DNA of 64,000 bases from Streptomyces acidiscabies (GTDB taxonomy: Bacteria > Actinomycetota > Actinomycetes > Streptomycetales > Streptomycetaceae), in NCBI RefSeq assembly GCF_020010905.1, contig NZ_JAGJBY010000002.1, positions 186,001-250,000 on the forward strand. The letters are read 5' to 3'. The notes beneath the pieces were generated by a model that had not been told where the DNA came from, searched no databases, and saw only the letters and a program-made list of their open reading frames with translations. Numbering within the stretch: the stretch's first letter is position 1; every line of letters begins with the position of its first letter. Below are positions 42,625-52,107 of this stretch, one piece after another. The position numbers and the translations under genes were made by a program.

Positions 42625-43788
42625 ATGGACGTCGGGCTCAAGCGCGAGCTGGAGGAGAAGGTCCGCTCCGGCGAGCGGCTGACCCGCGAGGACGGCATCG
42701 CCCTGTACGCGTCGGACGACCTGGCCTGGCTCGGCGGTCTGGCGCACGAGGTGCGGACGCGCAAGAACGGCGACGTCGTCCACTTCAACGTCAACCGCCA
42801 CCTCAACATGACCAACGTGTGCACGGCGTCGTGCGCGTACTGCTCGTTCCAGCGCAAGCCGGGCGAGAAGGACGCGTACACGATGCGCATCGAGGAGGCC
42901 GTCCGGCTGGCGACGGAGATGGAGTCGGAGAACCTCACCGAGCTCCACATCGTCAACGGCCTGCACCCCAACCTCCCCTGGAGGTACTACCCCCGGTCCC
43001 TGCGTGAGCTGAAGGCGGCTCTCCCGAACGTCTCGCTGAAGGCGTTCACGGCGACGGAGATCCACCACTTCGAGACGATCTCCGGCCTGTCCGCCTCCGA
43101 GATCCTCGACGAACTCATCGACGCGGGCCTGGAGTCGCTGACCGGCGGCGGCGCCGAGATCTTCGACTGGGAGGTCCGGCAGCACATCGTCGACCACCGC
43201 ACCCACTGGGAGGACTGGTCGCGCATCCACCGCCTGGCGCACGAGAAGGGTCTCAAGACCCCGTGCACCATGCTGTACGGCCACATCGAGGAGCACCGCC
43301 ACCGCGTCGACCACGTGCTGCGGCTGCGTGAACTCCAGGACGAGACCGGCGGGTTCCAGGTCTTCATCCCGCTGCGCTACCAGCACGACTTCGTCGACCT
43401 GAAGGACGGCAAGGTCCGCAACCGCCTCCAGGAGCGCACCCGGATGGCGACCGGCGCCGAGTCCCTGAAGACGTTCGCGGTCTCCCGCCTCCTCTTCGAC
43501 AACGTCCCGCACGTCAAGGTCTTCTGGGTGATGCACGGCGTGCAGACCGCCCAACTCGCCCTCCAGCACGGCGCGGACGACATGGACGGCTCGGTCGTCG
43601 AGTACAAGATCACTCACGACGCGGACAACTTCGGCACCCCGAACAAGCTGACCCGCGAGGACCTCCTCGACCTGATCCGCGACGCCGGTTTCCGCCCGGT
43701 GGAGCGCAACACGCGCTACGAGATCATCCGCGAGTACGACGGCGCGGACCCGCTGCGCCGCGAGTCGCCGCAGCCGATGCGGCTGTGA
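42625..43788 (+). CDS. mqnE: Aminofutalosine synthase MqnE (radical SAM)
   Basis: This 387-aa enzyme joins 3-[(1-carboxyvinyl)oxy]benzoate and S-adenosylmethionine to form aminofutalosine, the second futalosine-pathway step. The iron-sulfur cysteines C66, C70 and C73 lie in NVCTASCAYCSF, the usual CxxxCxxC. Family features include TRKNGDVVHFNVNRHLNMTN, ITEIHHFE-type TEIHHFETISGLSASE, GAEIFDWEVRQHI and a C-terminal GFRPVERNTRYEIIREY. MqnA, making its substrate, and MqnC, acting later, are both in the window. The related GTG-start gene at 60181 is its paralogue. Confidence 0.95.
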   Translation: MDVGLKRELEEKVRSGERLTREDGIALYASDDLAWLGGLAHEVRTRKNGDVVHFNVNRHLNMTNVCTASCAYCSFQRKPGEKDAYTMRIEEAVRLATEMESENLTELHIVNGLHPNLPWRYYPRSLRELKAALPNVSLKAFTATEIHHFETISGLSASEILDELIDAGLESLTGGGAEIFDWEVRQHIVDHRTHWEDWSRIHRLAHEKGLKTPCTMLYGHIEEHRHRVDHVLRLRELQDETGGFQVFIPLRYQHDFVDLKDGKVRNRLQERTRMATGAESLKTFAVSRLLFDNVPHVKVFWVMHGVQTAQLALQHGADDMDGSVVEYKITHDADNFGTPNKLTREDLLDLIRDAGFRPVERNTRYEIIREYDGADPLRRESPQPMRL

Positions 43789-43834
43789 CCCAGTAGTCAT
43801 TCAGTACTCACCGGGTAATACCTACGATGTACTG

Positions 43835-44359
43835 GTGTCCCTTACTTTCACTCTCGACCCCTCCGTCACCCCCGACCTCCGCGACGGCGTCCTCGACCTC
43901 TGGACGGACGTCTCCAACGCGGGCGGCGCCGTCGGCTTCGTCGCCCCGGTCGACCGCGAGACCGTCCGCCCGGCGCTGCTGAAGCACCTCGCGGAGATGG
44001 CGGAGGGCCGCGTCCACCTGCTGGTCGGGCACGACGAGACGGGCAAGGTCGCCGCGACCGCCTTCCTCAGCCTCAACACCCACCGCCTGATGGCGCACTG
44101 GCTGTGGCTCTACACGGTGATGGTCCACCCCTCCCACCAGGGCCAGGGGTACGGCCACGACCTGCTCGCCGCCGCCGAGTCCGCCGCCCGCTCCCTCGAC
44201 GGCATCGAGGCGATCCGCCTCACCTGCCGGGGCGGCCTCGGCCTGGAGCGGTTCTACGGGTCCTACGGCTACAAGGAGGTCGGCCGCATACCGGACGCGA
44301 TCCGGGTGGCTCCCGGGGACGACCGGGACGACATCGTCATGCTGCTCCCCCTCCTCTGA
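43835..44359 (+). CDS. GNAT-family N-acetyltransferase
   Basis: This 174-aa protein has the acetyl-CoA motif A (TVMVHPSHQGQGYGHDLLAAAES) and strands consistent with the GNAT fold (LLVGHDETGKVAATAFLSLN, IRLTCRGGLGLERFYGSYGYKEVGRIP). GTG 43835 follows a short AT-rich promoter-like stretch (GGTAATACCTACGATG). The substrate is unknown. It is in the same direction as mqnE but 46 bp away, so cotranscription is possible. Confidence 0.88.
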   Translation: MSLTFTLDPSVTPDLRDGVLDLWTDVSNAGGAVGFVAPVDRETVRPALLKHLAEMAEGRVHLLVGHDETGKVAATAFLSLNTHRLMAHWLWLYTVMVHPSHQGQGYGHDLLAAAESAARSLDGIEAIRLTCRGGLGLERFYGSYGYKEVGRIPDAIRVAPGDDRDDIVMLLPLL

Positions 44360-44433
44360 CCCCCGTCCAAGATCGCCCGTACGGCGTGGTTGACTGGACG
44401 ACGGACCTTTTCGAACCGGAAGAGTGGATTGCC

Positions 44434-44739
44434 ATGCTCCGCTACACGCTGATGCGCCTCGGGATCTTCGTGGGCTGCCTCGGGGTCGTCTGGGGTCTCG
44501 CCTACACCGGAATCGTCCCGCGCGGTCTCGGCGACTCCAACGGCATGTGGCTCGTGCTGCTCGCGCTGGTCCTCTCCGCGCCGATCAGTTTCGTGGTCCT
44601 GCGCGGGGAGCGGGACCGCGCCTCCGAGAACGTCGTCGCGCGCGTGGACCGGATGAAGGCCAACCTGGAGGCCAACCGCACCCAGGAGGACGCCGAGATC
44701 GACGAGGCGGCGCCGCGCGTGCAGGGCCGGACCTCCTGA
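44434..44739 (+). CDS. DUF4229-family small membrane protein
   Basis: This 101-aa protein has two helices (LMRLGIFVGCLGVVWGLAYTG and MWLVLLALVLSAPISFVVL) and a charged tail (RGERDRASENVVARVDRMKANLEANRTQEDAEIDE). It matches the DUF4229 pattern of actinobacterial proteins found near menaquinone genes. Its function is unknown. Confidence 0.85.
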   Translation: MLRYTLMRLGIFVGCLGVVWGLAYTGIVPRGLGDSNGMWLVLLALVLSAPISFVVLRGERDRASENVVARVDRMKANLEANRTQEDAEIDEAAPRVQGRTS

Positions 44740-44830
44740 CCCACGCGGTCTGCGGTCTTGGCCGGCGGTTGATCCAAGCATCGCCGCCCGCAGGGGAGTT
44801 GAACCGGCGGACAGGCCCTAACCTTGGCCC

Positions 44831-45487
44831 ATGGGTGCCGTGAAGACCAAGCGGATGCCGCGCGCGGTCCGTGAGCAGCAGATGCTGGACGCCGCAGTGC
44901 GGATCTTCGGACGCCGGGGCTACATGGCCGCCTCGATGGACGAGATAGCCGAACTCGCTGGTGTCTCCAAGCCGTTGGTGTACCTGTACCTCAACTCCAA
45001 GGACGACCTCTTCACCGCGTGCATCCGCCGTGAGGCCGCCGCGCTGATCGCCGCGATCCGCTCCGCGATCGCCACGGACCTGCCCGCCGACCGCCAACTC
45101 TGGGACGGGCTGCGGGCGTTCTTCGCGCACACCGCCGAGCACCAGGATGCCTGGTCGGTCCTCCATCTCCAGGCCCGTACCCACGGCGAGGGGTTCGCCC
45201 GCGAGGTCGCCGCGATGCGCGAGGAGATCGTCGCCTTCGTCACGGGCCTGATCGTCGCCGCGGCCCGCGAGGCCCACCGCGACCCCGACCTCCCCGAGCG
45301 CGAGGTCGCGGGCCTCGCGGTGGCGTTGGTGGGCGCGGCCGAGTCCCTGGCGGACTGGGCGAAAACGACGGAGGGCGTCACCGCGCGGGAGGCGGCGACG
45401 ACGCTGATGAACTTCGCGTGGTCGGGGCTGTCGAACTTGATGGAGGGCCGACGGACGTGGTCGGCACCGGAGCAGGGGGCGGAGTAG
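44831..45487 (+). CDS. TetR-family regulator
   Basis: This 218-aa repressor has the N-terminal helix-turn-helix (MLDAAVRIFGRRGYMAASMDEIAELAGVSKPLVYLYLNSKDDLFTACI). The remainder is a helical ligand domain. It lies just before the lipid gene block, whose divergent promoter contains a 16-bp palindrome, so it may control those genes; this is inferred from position. It is convergent with the MaoC gene. Confidence 0.9.
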   Translation: MGAVKTKRMPRAVREQQMLDAAVRIFGRRGYMAASMDEIAELAGVSKPLVYLYLNSKDDLFTACIRREAAALIAAIRSAIATDLPADRQLWDGLRAFFAHTAEHQDAWSVLHLQARTHGEGFAREVAAMREEIVAFVTGLIVAAAREAHRDPDLPEREVAGLAVALVGAAESLADWAKTTEGVTAREAATTLMNFAWSGLSNLMEGRRTWSAPEQGAE

Positions 45488-45586
45488 CTCGCGGGTAGCA
45501 CCCGGGTAGTCCCCAGGGTGCCCCTCGGGCACGGCTCCCGGGCGGCGCGTAGCTCTGGGGTAGTCCCCGGGTACCCCTCGCCCGCC

Positions 45587-46453
45587 TCAGGACCCCTCCA
45601 CCAGCGGGTCCACCCGCCCGCTCACATGCACCCTCCCCACCTCCCCGTCCCGCGCCCTCTCCCGCAGCTCGAACCGCCCCCCGTCCGACGCGAACACCAC
45701 AGCGGACGGCAGCAGCACCGGTGCCCGGAACTCCGCCCGTACCCGCACCGCCGGTGGCGTCCCGTGTGCGGCGAGGCAGCGGGCGGCCGTCCACATGCCG
45801 TGCGCGATGGCGCGGGGGAACCCGAAGAGGCGTGCGGTGAAGGCGTAGAGGTGGATGGGGTTGCGGTCCCCGGAAGACGCCGCGTACCGCCGGCCCACGT
45901 CTCCGGCGAGCCGCCACTCGTCGAGCACGGGGAGAGGCCGAGCCCCTGAAGGGGCGTCAACTCCCTTGCCTGAACCGCCTTTCGTCCGGCTCCGTGCCAG
46001 ATACGTGCTCCGCGACTCCCACACGACCTCCCCGCCCCGCCGCAACTCGGTGACGACCGTCGCCTCGGTCCCCCGGCGATGCGGCGCCAACTCCGCGACG
46101 TGCACGCCGAGTTCGTACACCCCGGTCGCCGCGAGCGTCCCGTACCGGCTGATCTCGATGGACGTGTGCACGAGCCCCAGCAGCGGCAGCGGAAAACTCC
46201 GCGCGCTCATCAGCCGCATGGCCAGCGGAAACCCGAGGACATGCGGATAGGTCACCGGCAACGAGTCGTCCCCGGTGGCGAACCCGCAGACGCGTTCGTA
46301 CGCCGACAGCCGCGCGAGATCGATCCGCAGCCCGGGAACGACGACCCGCTCCCGCGCGAACTCGGCGTCGGGGAGCGGCCGTTTGAAGGGGGAGAGGAGC
46401 GCACCCCGGACGAAGGACGGGGCCAGCGAGGGGACGGCGGCGAGCGTCGGCAT
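45587..46453 (-). CDS. MaoC-like (R)-specific enoyl hydratase, double hot-dog
   Basis: This 288-aa protein has an N-terminal hot-dog half lacking catalytic residues and a C-terminal half with the hydratase-2 motif AASSGDRNPIHLYAFTARLFGFPRAIAHGM, containing the catalytic Asp-His pair. It hydrates enoyl-CoA or enoyl-ACP. The start overlaps the fabG4 stop as TGATG, so the two form a coupled unit: reductase and hydratase acting on the same acyl chain. The short GT-rich C-terminal half has some low-complexity loops. Confidence 0.88.
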   Translation of the reverse strand: MPTLAAVPSLAPSFVRGALLSPFKRPLPDAEFARERVVVPGLRIDLARLSAYERVCGFATGDDSLPVTYPHVLGFPLAMRLMSARSFPLPLLGLVHTSIEISRYGTLAATGVYELGVHVAELAPHRRGTEATVVTELRRGGEVVWESRSTYLARSRTKGGSGKGVDAPSGARPLPVLDEWRLAGDVGRRYAASSGDRNPIHLYAFTARLFGFPRAIAHGMWTAARCLAAHGTPPAVRVRAEFRAPVLLPSAVVFASDGGRFELRERARDGEVGRVHVSGRVDPLVEGS

Positions 46454-47751
46454 CAAGCCCCCAGCAGACTCTGGCCGCAGACCCGCACGACCTGCCCGTT
46501 GACGGCCCCGGACGCCGGATGCGCGAGCCAGGCCGTCGTCTCGGCGACGTCCGCCGGAATCCCGCCCTGCGCAAGGGAGTTCATCCGCCGCCCGGCCTCC
46601 CGGATGAACAGCGGCACGGCGGCGGTCATCTTCGTCTCGATGAACCCGGGCGCGACGGCGTTCACGGTCACCCCGTGTTCGGCGAGCGCGCGCGGCGCGA
46701 GCGCCCGTACGAGACCGGCGATCCCGGCCTTGCTGGCCCCGTAGTTGGTCTGCCCGGCGTTCCCCGCGAGCCCGGCGATGGACGCGGTCGCGACGATCCG
46801 CCCGCCCGGCCGCAGCGCCCCCTTCCCGAGCAGCGCGTCGGTGGTGCGCAGCACACTCGCGAGGTTGACGTCGAGCACCGAACTCCACCGCTCGGCGGGC
46901 ATGTTGACCAGCCGCCGGTCGCGGGTGATCCCGGCGTTGTGGATCAACACGTCGAGCCCGTCCGGGAGTTCGGCGGCGATCCGCTCCCCGGCGTCGGCGG
47001 CGGTGATGTCCAGTGCGAGGGCCCGCCCGCCGAGCCGTGACGCGAGCCGCCGCGCCTCGTCCTCGGCCTGCGGCACGTCGAGCACGACGACCTCGGCCCC
47101 GTCCCTGGCGAGCGTCTCGGCGACGGCCGCACCGATCCCCCGTGCACCCCCGGTGACCAGCGCGATCCGCCCCGCGAGAGGCCGCTCCCAGTCCCCGGCG
47201 AACGCCTCGCCGCCGCCCACCTCGACCACCTGCCCGCTGACGTACGCGGACTTGGGCGAGAGCAGGAACCGCAGCGTCGACTCGGCGGCCCCGGCGTCGG
47301 TGACCCGCACGAGGTTCACGGTCCGGCCGCGCCCGATCTCCTTGCCCAGCGACCGTGTGAACCCTTCCAACGCCTGCTGCACGGCGGCCTGTTGATGATC
47401 GGCGGCGTCAAGTGGCGCCCCCAGCACGACGATTCGCCCGCTCGCGGCGACGGACCGGACGACGGGATGCAGGGCGGCGTGCACCTCGGCGAGCGTCTCG
47501 AGGTCCCGCACCCCGGCCGCGTCGAGGACGACCGCCGCCGGATCGCCGGAGCCGGTGCCAAGTCCCGTACGGGCGAGGACGGGTGAGAGGTCCAGTGTCG
47601 ACGTGCCGGCCGTAAGGTGAACCAAGGTGCCGGTGAGGGACGGGCGTTCGGGTGAGAAGCGCAGGAGCGCAGCGGGCTGCGGCAGGCCGAGCCGGCGGGT
47701 GAGGAAACGGCCGGGTGCGGTGGCGGTGAAGCTCAGATAGCGGTCGGCCAT
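46453..47751 (-). CDS. High-molecular-weight 3-oxoacyl-ACP reductase (FabG4-like)
   Basis: This 432-aa protein has an N-terminal flavodoxin-like domain (about 1-200) and a C-terminal SDR with cofactor motif TGGARGIGAAVAETLARDGAEVVVLDVP, NNAG-type HNAGITRDRRL and the YGASKAG Tyr/Lys pair (NYGASKAGIAG). The double-domain form is the high-molecular-weight FabG of actinobacteria, which reduces 3-oxoacyl-CoA with NADH. Paired with MaoC and a thiolase, it probably serves beta-oxidation or fatty-acid modification. Confidence 0.92.
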   Translation of the reverse strand: MADRYLSFTATAPGRFLTRRLGLPQPAALLRFSPERPSLTGTLVHLTAGTSTLDLSPVLARTGLGTGSGDPAAVVLDAAGVRDLETLAEVHAALHPVVRSVAASGRIVVLGAPLDAADHQQAAVQQALEGFTRSLGKEIGRGRTVNLVRVTDAGAAESTLRFLLSPKSAYVSGQVVEVGGGEAFAGDWERPLAGRIALVTGGARGIGAAVAETLARDGAEVVVLDVPQAEDEARRLASRLGGRALALDITAADAGERIAAELPDGLDVLIHNAGITRDRRLVNMPAERWSSVLDVNLASVLRTTDALLGKGALRPGGRIVATASIAGLAGNAGQTNYGASKAGIAGLVRALAPRALAEHGVTVNAVAPGFIETKMTAAVPLFIREAGRRMNSLAQGGIPADVAETTAWLAHPASGAVNGQVVRVCGQSLLGA

Positions 47752-47790
47752 GTACGTCTCCCAAGGTCTCGCACGGGCCCGGCGGAATTA

Positions 47791-47806
47791 CTTACTCCGG
47801 AGTAAG
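47791..47806. promoter_or_regulatory. Perfect 16-bp palindrome between divergent lipid genes
   Basis: CTTACTCCGGAGTAAG is fully symmetric and lies in the AT-rich gap between fabG4 (left) and the thiolase (right). The second half-like site GGTTACCTGGGGTAAG follows. A TetR or FadR-type repressor is the likely ligand; the TetR gene at 44831 is the nearest candidate. Confidence 0.7.
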
Positions 47807-47850
47807 GTTACCTGGGGTAAGTCTAGGTCAAGGGTGAGGAGCAGGTCGAG

Positions 47851-49173
47851 ATGAGTCCCCTGGAGCTGGTGCGCGACGGCGAGTCGAAGCCCCCGGTCGA
47901 GCCCCCGCGCGCCCGCCGGGTCGCGGTGATCGGAGGCGCCCGCACCCCCTTCGCGCGCTCCGACGGCCCCTACGCGACCGCCTCCAACCAGGAGATGCTC
48001 ACAGCCGCCGTGAACGGCCTCGCCCTGCGCCACGGCCTCGATGTCCCAGGCGTGGTGGGCGAGTTCGTCGCCGGGGCGGTCCTCAAGCACAGCCGCGACT
48101 TCAACCTCGCCCGCGAGACGCTCCTCGGCTCGAAGCTGGACGCGCGGACCCCGGCCTACGACATCCAGCAGGCGTGCGGCACCGGCCTCCAGGCGATCAT
48201 CGCCGCCGCCAACAAGATCGCCCTCGGGCAGACGGACTCGGCCGTCGCGGGCGGCGTCGACACCGCGAGCGACGCCCCGCTCGGCGTCAACGACGACCTG
48301 CGCCGCATCCTGCTGGAGGTCCGCCGCGCCAAGTCGGCGGGCGCCCGCCTCAAGGCCCTGGCGAAGATCCGCCCCGGCCACCTGGTCCCCGAGATCCCGC
48401 GCAACTCCGAGCCCCGCACCGGGCTTTCGATGGGCGAGCACGCGGCGGTCACCGCCCGCACCTGGGGCATCTCCCGTGCGGAACAGGACGAGTTGGCGGC
48501 CACGAGCCACCAACGCCTCGCGGAGGCCTACGAGAGCGGCTTCTTCGACGACCTCGTCGTCCCCTTCCGGGGCCTTCGGCGCGACCAGAACCTGCGCCCC
48601 GACTCGACGGTGGAGAAACTCGCCGCGCTCAAGCCGGTGTTCGGCACCGACGGACCCAACCCGACGATGACGGCGGGCAATTCGACGCCCCTCACCGACG
48701 GCGCGGCGGTCGTGCTCCTCGCCTCCGAAGAGTGGGCGGAGACGCGGGGGTTGGAGCCGCTGGCGTACCTCACGGCGTACGAGACGGCGGCGGTTGACTT
48801 CGTACGCGGTGACGTCGCCGGCGGGGAGGACGGCCTGCTGATGGCCCCCGCCTACGCCGTACCGCGCATGCTGGAGCGAACGGGCCTCGGTATAGGGGAC
48901 TTTGACTTCGTGGAGATCCACGAGGCGTTCGCCTCACAGGTGTTGGCGACGCTGGCCGCCTGGGAGAAGCAGGGGCTCGCGCCGGTAGACCGCGAGCGGC
49001 TCAACGTCACCGGCTCGTCCCTGGCGACCGGTCACCCCTTCGCGGCGACGGGCGCCCGGATCGTCGCGACGCTGGCCAAGCTGCTAGCCGAACGGGACGC
49101 CCCCGGGCGGGGGTTGATCTCCATCTGCGCCGCCGGGGGACAGGGGGTGACCGCGATCCTGGAGCGAACGTGA
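47851..49173 (+). CDS. Acetyl-CoA C-acetyltransferase (thiolase)
   Basis: This 440-aa thiolase has the nucleophile C109 (QQACGTGLQ), the HxxxFA motif in EIHEAFA and the second catalytic cysteine in ISICAAGGQG near the C-terminus. Family members cleave or condense acyl-CoA. It diverges from the FabG4/MaoC pair across a 16-bp palindrome, so the three probably form one regulon. The start is the first ATG with a purine-rich leader (GGTGAGGAGC). Confidence 0.93.
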   Translation: MSPLELVRDGESKPPVEPPRARRVAVIGGARTPFARSDGPYATASNQEMLTAAVNGLALRHGLDVPGVVGEFVAGAVLKHSRDFNLARETLLGSKLDARTPAYDIQQACGTGLQAIIAAANKIALGQTDSAVAGGVDTASDAPLGVNDDLRRILLEVRRAKSAGARLKALAKIRPGHLVPEIPRNSEPRTGLSMGEHAAVTARTWGISRAEQDELAATSHQRLAEAYESGFFDDLVVPFRGLRRDQNLRPDSTVEKLAALKPVFGTDGPNPTMTAGNSTPLTDGAAVVLLASEEWAETRGLEPLAYLTAYETAAVDFVRGDVAGGEDGLLMAPAYAVPRMLERTGLGIGDFDFVEIHEAFASQVLATLAAWEKQGLAPVDRERLNVTGSSLATGHPFAATGARIVATLAKLLAERDAPGRGLISICAAGGQGVTAILERT

Positions 49174-49382
49174 CACTTCCTCACATAACCTCGATACTGC
49201 ACAGCCCCGCCCCCGGACCACCTCCCGATCCTCACAGGCCCCCCACGTCAGCACCGTACGATCACCGTGCCTAACCGCTGGTAACCGCGTCCCCCGAGGC
49301 CCCCAGGCTGAACGCCTCGGTGCACGAGGCCCGTATGTCCTGCAGCAAGCGTTTTTTCCGCTGCGTGCCCAGGGAGCCGCCC

Positions 49383-51302
49383 GTGTCCACCTCGTACCCC
49401 TCGTCGGCCGACTACGCCGACGGCGCTCCCCCCGCCCTCGTCGAGCCCGAGGTCCGGCGGCTCGACGGAGTCGTCCGCGAGGCGGCCGTACCGGCGCTCG
49501 CGCCGCCCGTCACCCACGGCTCCCTCGCGGAACTCCCGTACGACAACGCGGCGGTGGCGCCCGGCCAGATCGTCCTCAGCCGCCGCGACGCCGAGGGGCG
49601 TTGGAGCGACGTGACGGCGGCGCAGTTCGCGGCGCAGGTCCACGCCGTCGCCAAGGGGCTGATCGCCGAGGGGCTGATGCCGGGGGACCGGCTCGCGATC
49701 ATGGCCCGTACGACGTACGAGTGGACGCTCCTCGACTTCGCGGCGTGGGCGGCCGGACTCGTCACCGTCCCGGTGTACCCGACCTCGTCGGTCTTCCAGG
49801 TCCGATGGATACTTCAGGACTCCGGCGCCGTAGCTCTCGTGACCGAGACCCTCGGGCAGGCCTCGGCCATCGGGCCCGAGCTGGACCGGCTGCCCGACCT
49901 GCGGCACATCTGGGTGATGGAGAAAGGGCACGTGGAGCGGCTCGCGGAGGCCGGGGCGCACGTCCCCGACGCCGAGGTGGAGATCCGCAGGGGGATGCTG
50001 ATCCCCGACACCCTGTGCACCCTGGTCTACACCTCAGGTACTACGGGACGACCCAAGGGCTGCGCCATCACCCACGGCAATTTCTTCGCCGAGGTGGACA
50101 ACGCGATCGAGCTTCTCCACCCGGTCTTCAAGGCGCAGGGCATCGAGGTCTCCGTCCTGCTCTTCCTGCCGATGTCGCACGTCTTCGGCCGGATGGTCGC
50201 CATCGCCGCCGTCCGCGCCCGGGTCCGCCTCGGCCACGCGCCGAGCATCAAGTCCGAGCAACTCCTCCCGGATCTCGCCGCGTTCAAGCCGACCTGCCTG
50301 CTCGCGATCCCCTACATGCTGGAGAAGGTCTTCAACGTGGCGCGGGCCCGCGCCGAGGCGGGCGGCCGGGTCACCTCCTTCGACCGGGCCGTGTCCGTGG
50401 CCCGCCGCTACGGCGAGGCCGTCGAGGCGCAGAAGACCGGCACCGGCTCGGGCCCCGGCGCGGCCCTGCGCACCGCCCGCACCTTCTACGACCCCCTGGT
50501 CTACCGCCGGATCCGCAACGCCATGGGCGGCCGGGTCCGGCACGCCATCTGCGGCGGCTCCCCGCTCGGCCGCCGCCTCTCCTCCTTCTACCTCGGCGCC
50601 GGAATCGAGATCTACGAGGGGTACGGCCTCACCGAGACGACCGGCGCGACGACGGTGACGCCGCCCCTCAAACCCCGTCTGGGGACGGTCGGTTGGCCCA
50701 TGCCGGGCACGCGCATCCGGATCGCGGCGGACGGCGAGATCCTCATCGCCGGGGAGCATGTCCTGCGCGGCTACTGGGACCCGTCCGCCGGAGGCGTCGT
50801 CCCCGCCGCGCCCGACGGGTGGTTGCCGACCGGTGACATAGGGGAGTTGGACGACGAGGGCTACCTCACGATCACCGGCCGCAAGAAGGAAATGATCATC
50901 ACGGCGGGCGGAAAGAGCGTCGCCCCGGCGCCACTTGAGGACTGGCTCCGCTCCCACCCCCTGATCTCCCAGTGCATGGTCCTCGGCGACGGCCGCCCCT
51001 ACGTCTCCGCCCTCATCACCCTCGACCCCGAAGGCGTCACCCACTGGCGCCGCATGAACGGCAAGCACCCCGTCCCCGCCGAACTCCTCATCGGTGACGA
51101 GGAGTTGGAGTCCCTCCTGCAACGCGCCGTCGACGATGCCAACAAACTCGTCTCCCGCCCCGAATCCATCAGGAAGTTCGCAGTTCTGCCCACCGACTTC
51201 ACCGAAACGGCAGGCCACTTGACGCCGTCGATGAAACTCAGGAGGGCGACGATCCTGCGGGACTTCTCGGACGTCGTCGAGGGCTTGTACGAGCAGCGGT
51301 GA
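49383..51302 (+). CDS. Long-chain acyl-CoA synthetase (FadD15-like)
   Basis: This 639-aa AMP-forming ligase has motifs VYTSGTTGRPKGCAITHGNF (P-loop), YEGYGLTETTGATTV, the hinge TGDIGELDDEGYLTITGRKKEMIITAGGKSVAP and the acyl-binding LRDFSD-like end. Start GTG 49383 has AGGGAG upstream; a longer frame begins at 49320. It fits the FadD15 branch used for long-chain activation or salvage. It follows the thiolase by 209 bp, in the same direction. Confidence 0.93.
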   Translation: MSTSYPSSADYADGAPPALVEPEVRRLDGVVREAAVPALAPPVTHGSLAELPYDNAAVAPGQIVLSRRDAEGRWSDVTAAQFAAQVHAVAKGLIAEGLMPGDRLAIMARTTYEWTLLDFAAWAAGLVTVPVYPTSSVFQVRWILQDSGAVALVTETLGQASAIGPELDRLPDLRHIWVMEKGHVERLAEAGAHVPDAEVEIRRGMLIPDTLCTLVYTSGTTGRPKGCAITHGNFFAEVDNAIELLHPVFKAQGIEVSVLLFLPMSHVFGRMVAIAAVRARVRLGHAPSIKSEQLLPDLAAFKPTCLLAIPYMLEKVFNVARARAEAGGRVTSFDRAVSVARRYGEAVEAQKTGTGSGPGAALRTARTFYDPLVYRRIRNAMGGRVRHAICGGSPLGRRLSSFYLGAGIEIYEGYGLTETTGATTVTPPLKPRLGTVGWPMPGTRIRIAADGEILIAGEHVLRGYWDPSAGGVVPAAPDGWLPTGDIGELDDEGYLTITGRKKEMIITAGGKSVAPAPLEDWLRSHPLISQCMVLGDGRPYVSALITLDPEGVTHWRRMNGKHPVPAELLIGDEELESLLQRAVDDANKLVSRPESIRKFAVLPTDFTETAGHLTPSMKLRRATILRDFSDVVEGLYEQR

Positions 51303-51339
51303 CGGGGGTGCCGGGGCCGTGACGCTGTGGAGCTCGGGG

Positions 51340-52107
51340 TTATGACGAGAACCCCCCGTCGCTCTTGAGGAGTTGACCGTTGACCCACTGGCCCTCGGGG
51401 GAGCACAGGAAGCCGACGAGGTGTGCGGTGTCCTGCGGAGTGCCCGTACGGCCCAGGGGAGTTCGCGCGAGCACCGACGCACGGATCCCGTCGTTCATCC
51501 AACCCGTGTCCACCGGGCCGGGGTTGACCACGTTCGCCGTGATCCCGAGGTGGGCCAGCTCGTGCGCGGCGGCCTGCGTGATGCGGTCCAGGGCGCCCTT
51601 GCTCGCGCCGTACGGCAGGTTGTGCACGGTGTGGTCGCTGGTCAGGGCGACGATACGGCCCGTGCCGTGCGGGGCGTCGAAGCGGCGGCCGAACTCGCGG
51701 ATCAGCAGCCAGCTCGCCCGCGCGTTGACCGCGAAGTGCAGGTCGAAGCTCTCCACGCTGGTGTCGAGGATCCCCGAGTCGACGCTCTCGCAGTGGCACA
51801 TCACCAGCGCGGTGACCTTGCCGAGCCGCTCCTCGACCTCGTCGAAGATCCTTGCCGGGGACTCGGGTTGAGCGAGGTCCGCCTCGACGGCGTGCACGGC
51901 GGCACCCCGCTCCACGAGCCCCGCCGCGATCACCTCCGCCGCGTCAGGCTCCCGTCCCCAGGCCATACGGTCGTCGTACGGCGTCCAGTGCGTGAACGCG
52001 ATGTCCCAGCCGGAGTCGGCGAGTCGAGCCGCGATCCCCGCCCCGATGCCGACCGTCCGGCCCACTCCGGTGAGCAGGGCGAGCGGGCGGGAAGGCGTAG
52101 TCCTCAT
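51340..52107 (-). CDS. SDR-family oxidoreductase (FabG-like)
   Basis: This 255-aa short-chain dehydrogenase has TGVGRTVGIGAGIAARLA as the cofactor motif (with an insertion), CHCESVD in place of NNAG, a Ser near VALTSD and the YGASKGALD Tyr/Lys pair. The unusual cofactor loop (FTHWTPYDDRMAWG) matches the family I recall from Streptomyces near aminoglycoside-type kinases. The stop of the kinase gene overlaps its start (ATGA), so the two are coupled. The substrate is unknown. Confidence 0.87.
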   Translation of the reverse strand: MRTTPSRPLALLTGVGRTVGIGAGIAARLADSGWDIAFTHWTPYDDRMAWGREPDAAEVIAAGLVERGAAVHAVEADLAQPESPARIFDEVEERLGKVTALVMCHCESVDSGILDTSVESFDLHFAVNARASWLLIREFGRRFDAPHGTGRIVALTSDHTVHNLPYGASKGALDRITQAAAHELAHLGITANVVNPGPVDTGWMNDGIRASVLARTPLGRTGTPQDTAHLVGFLCSPEGQWVNGQLLKSDGGFSS

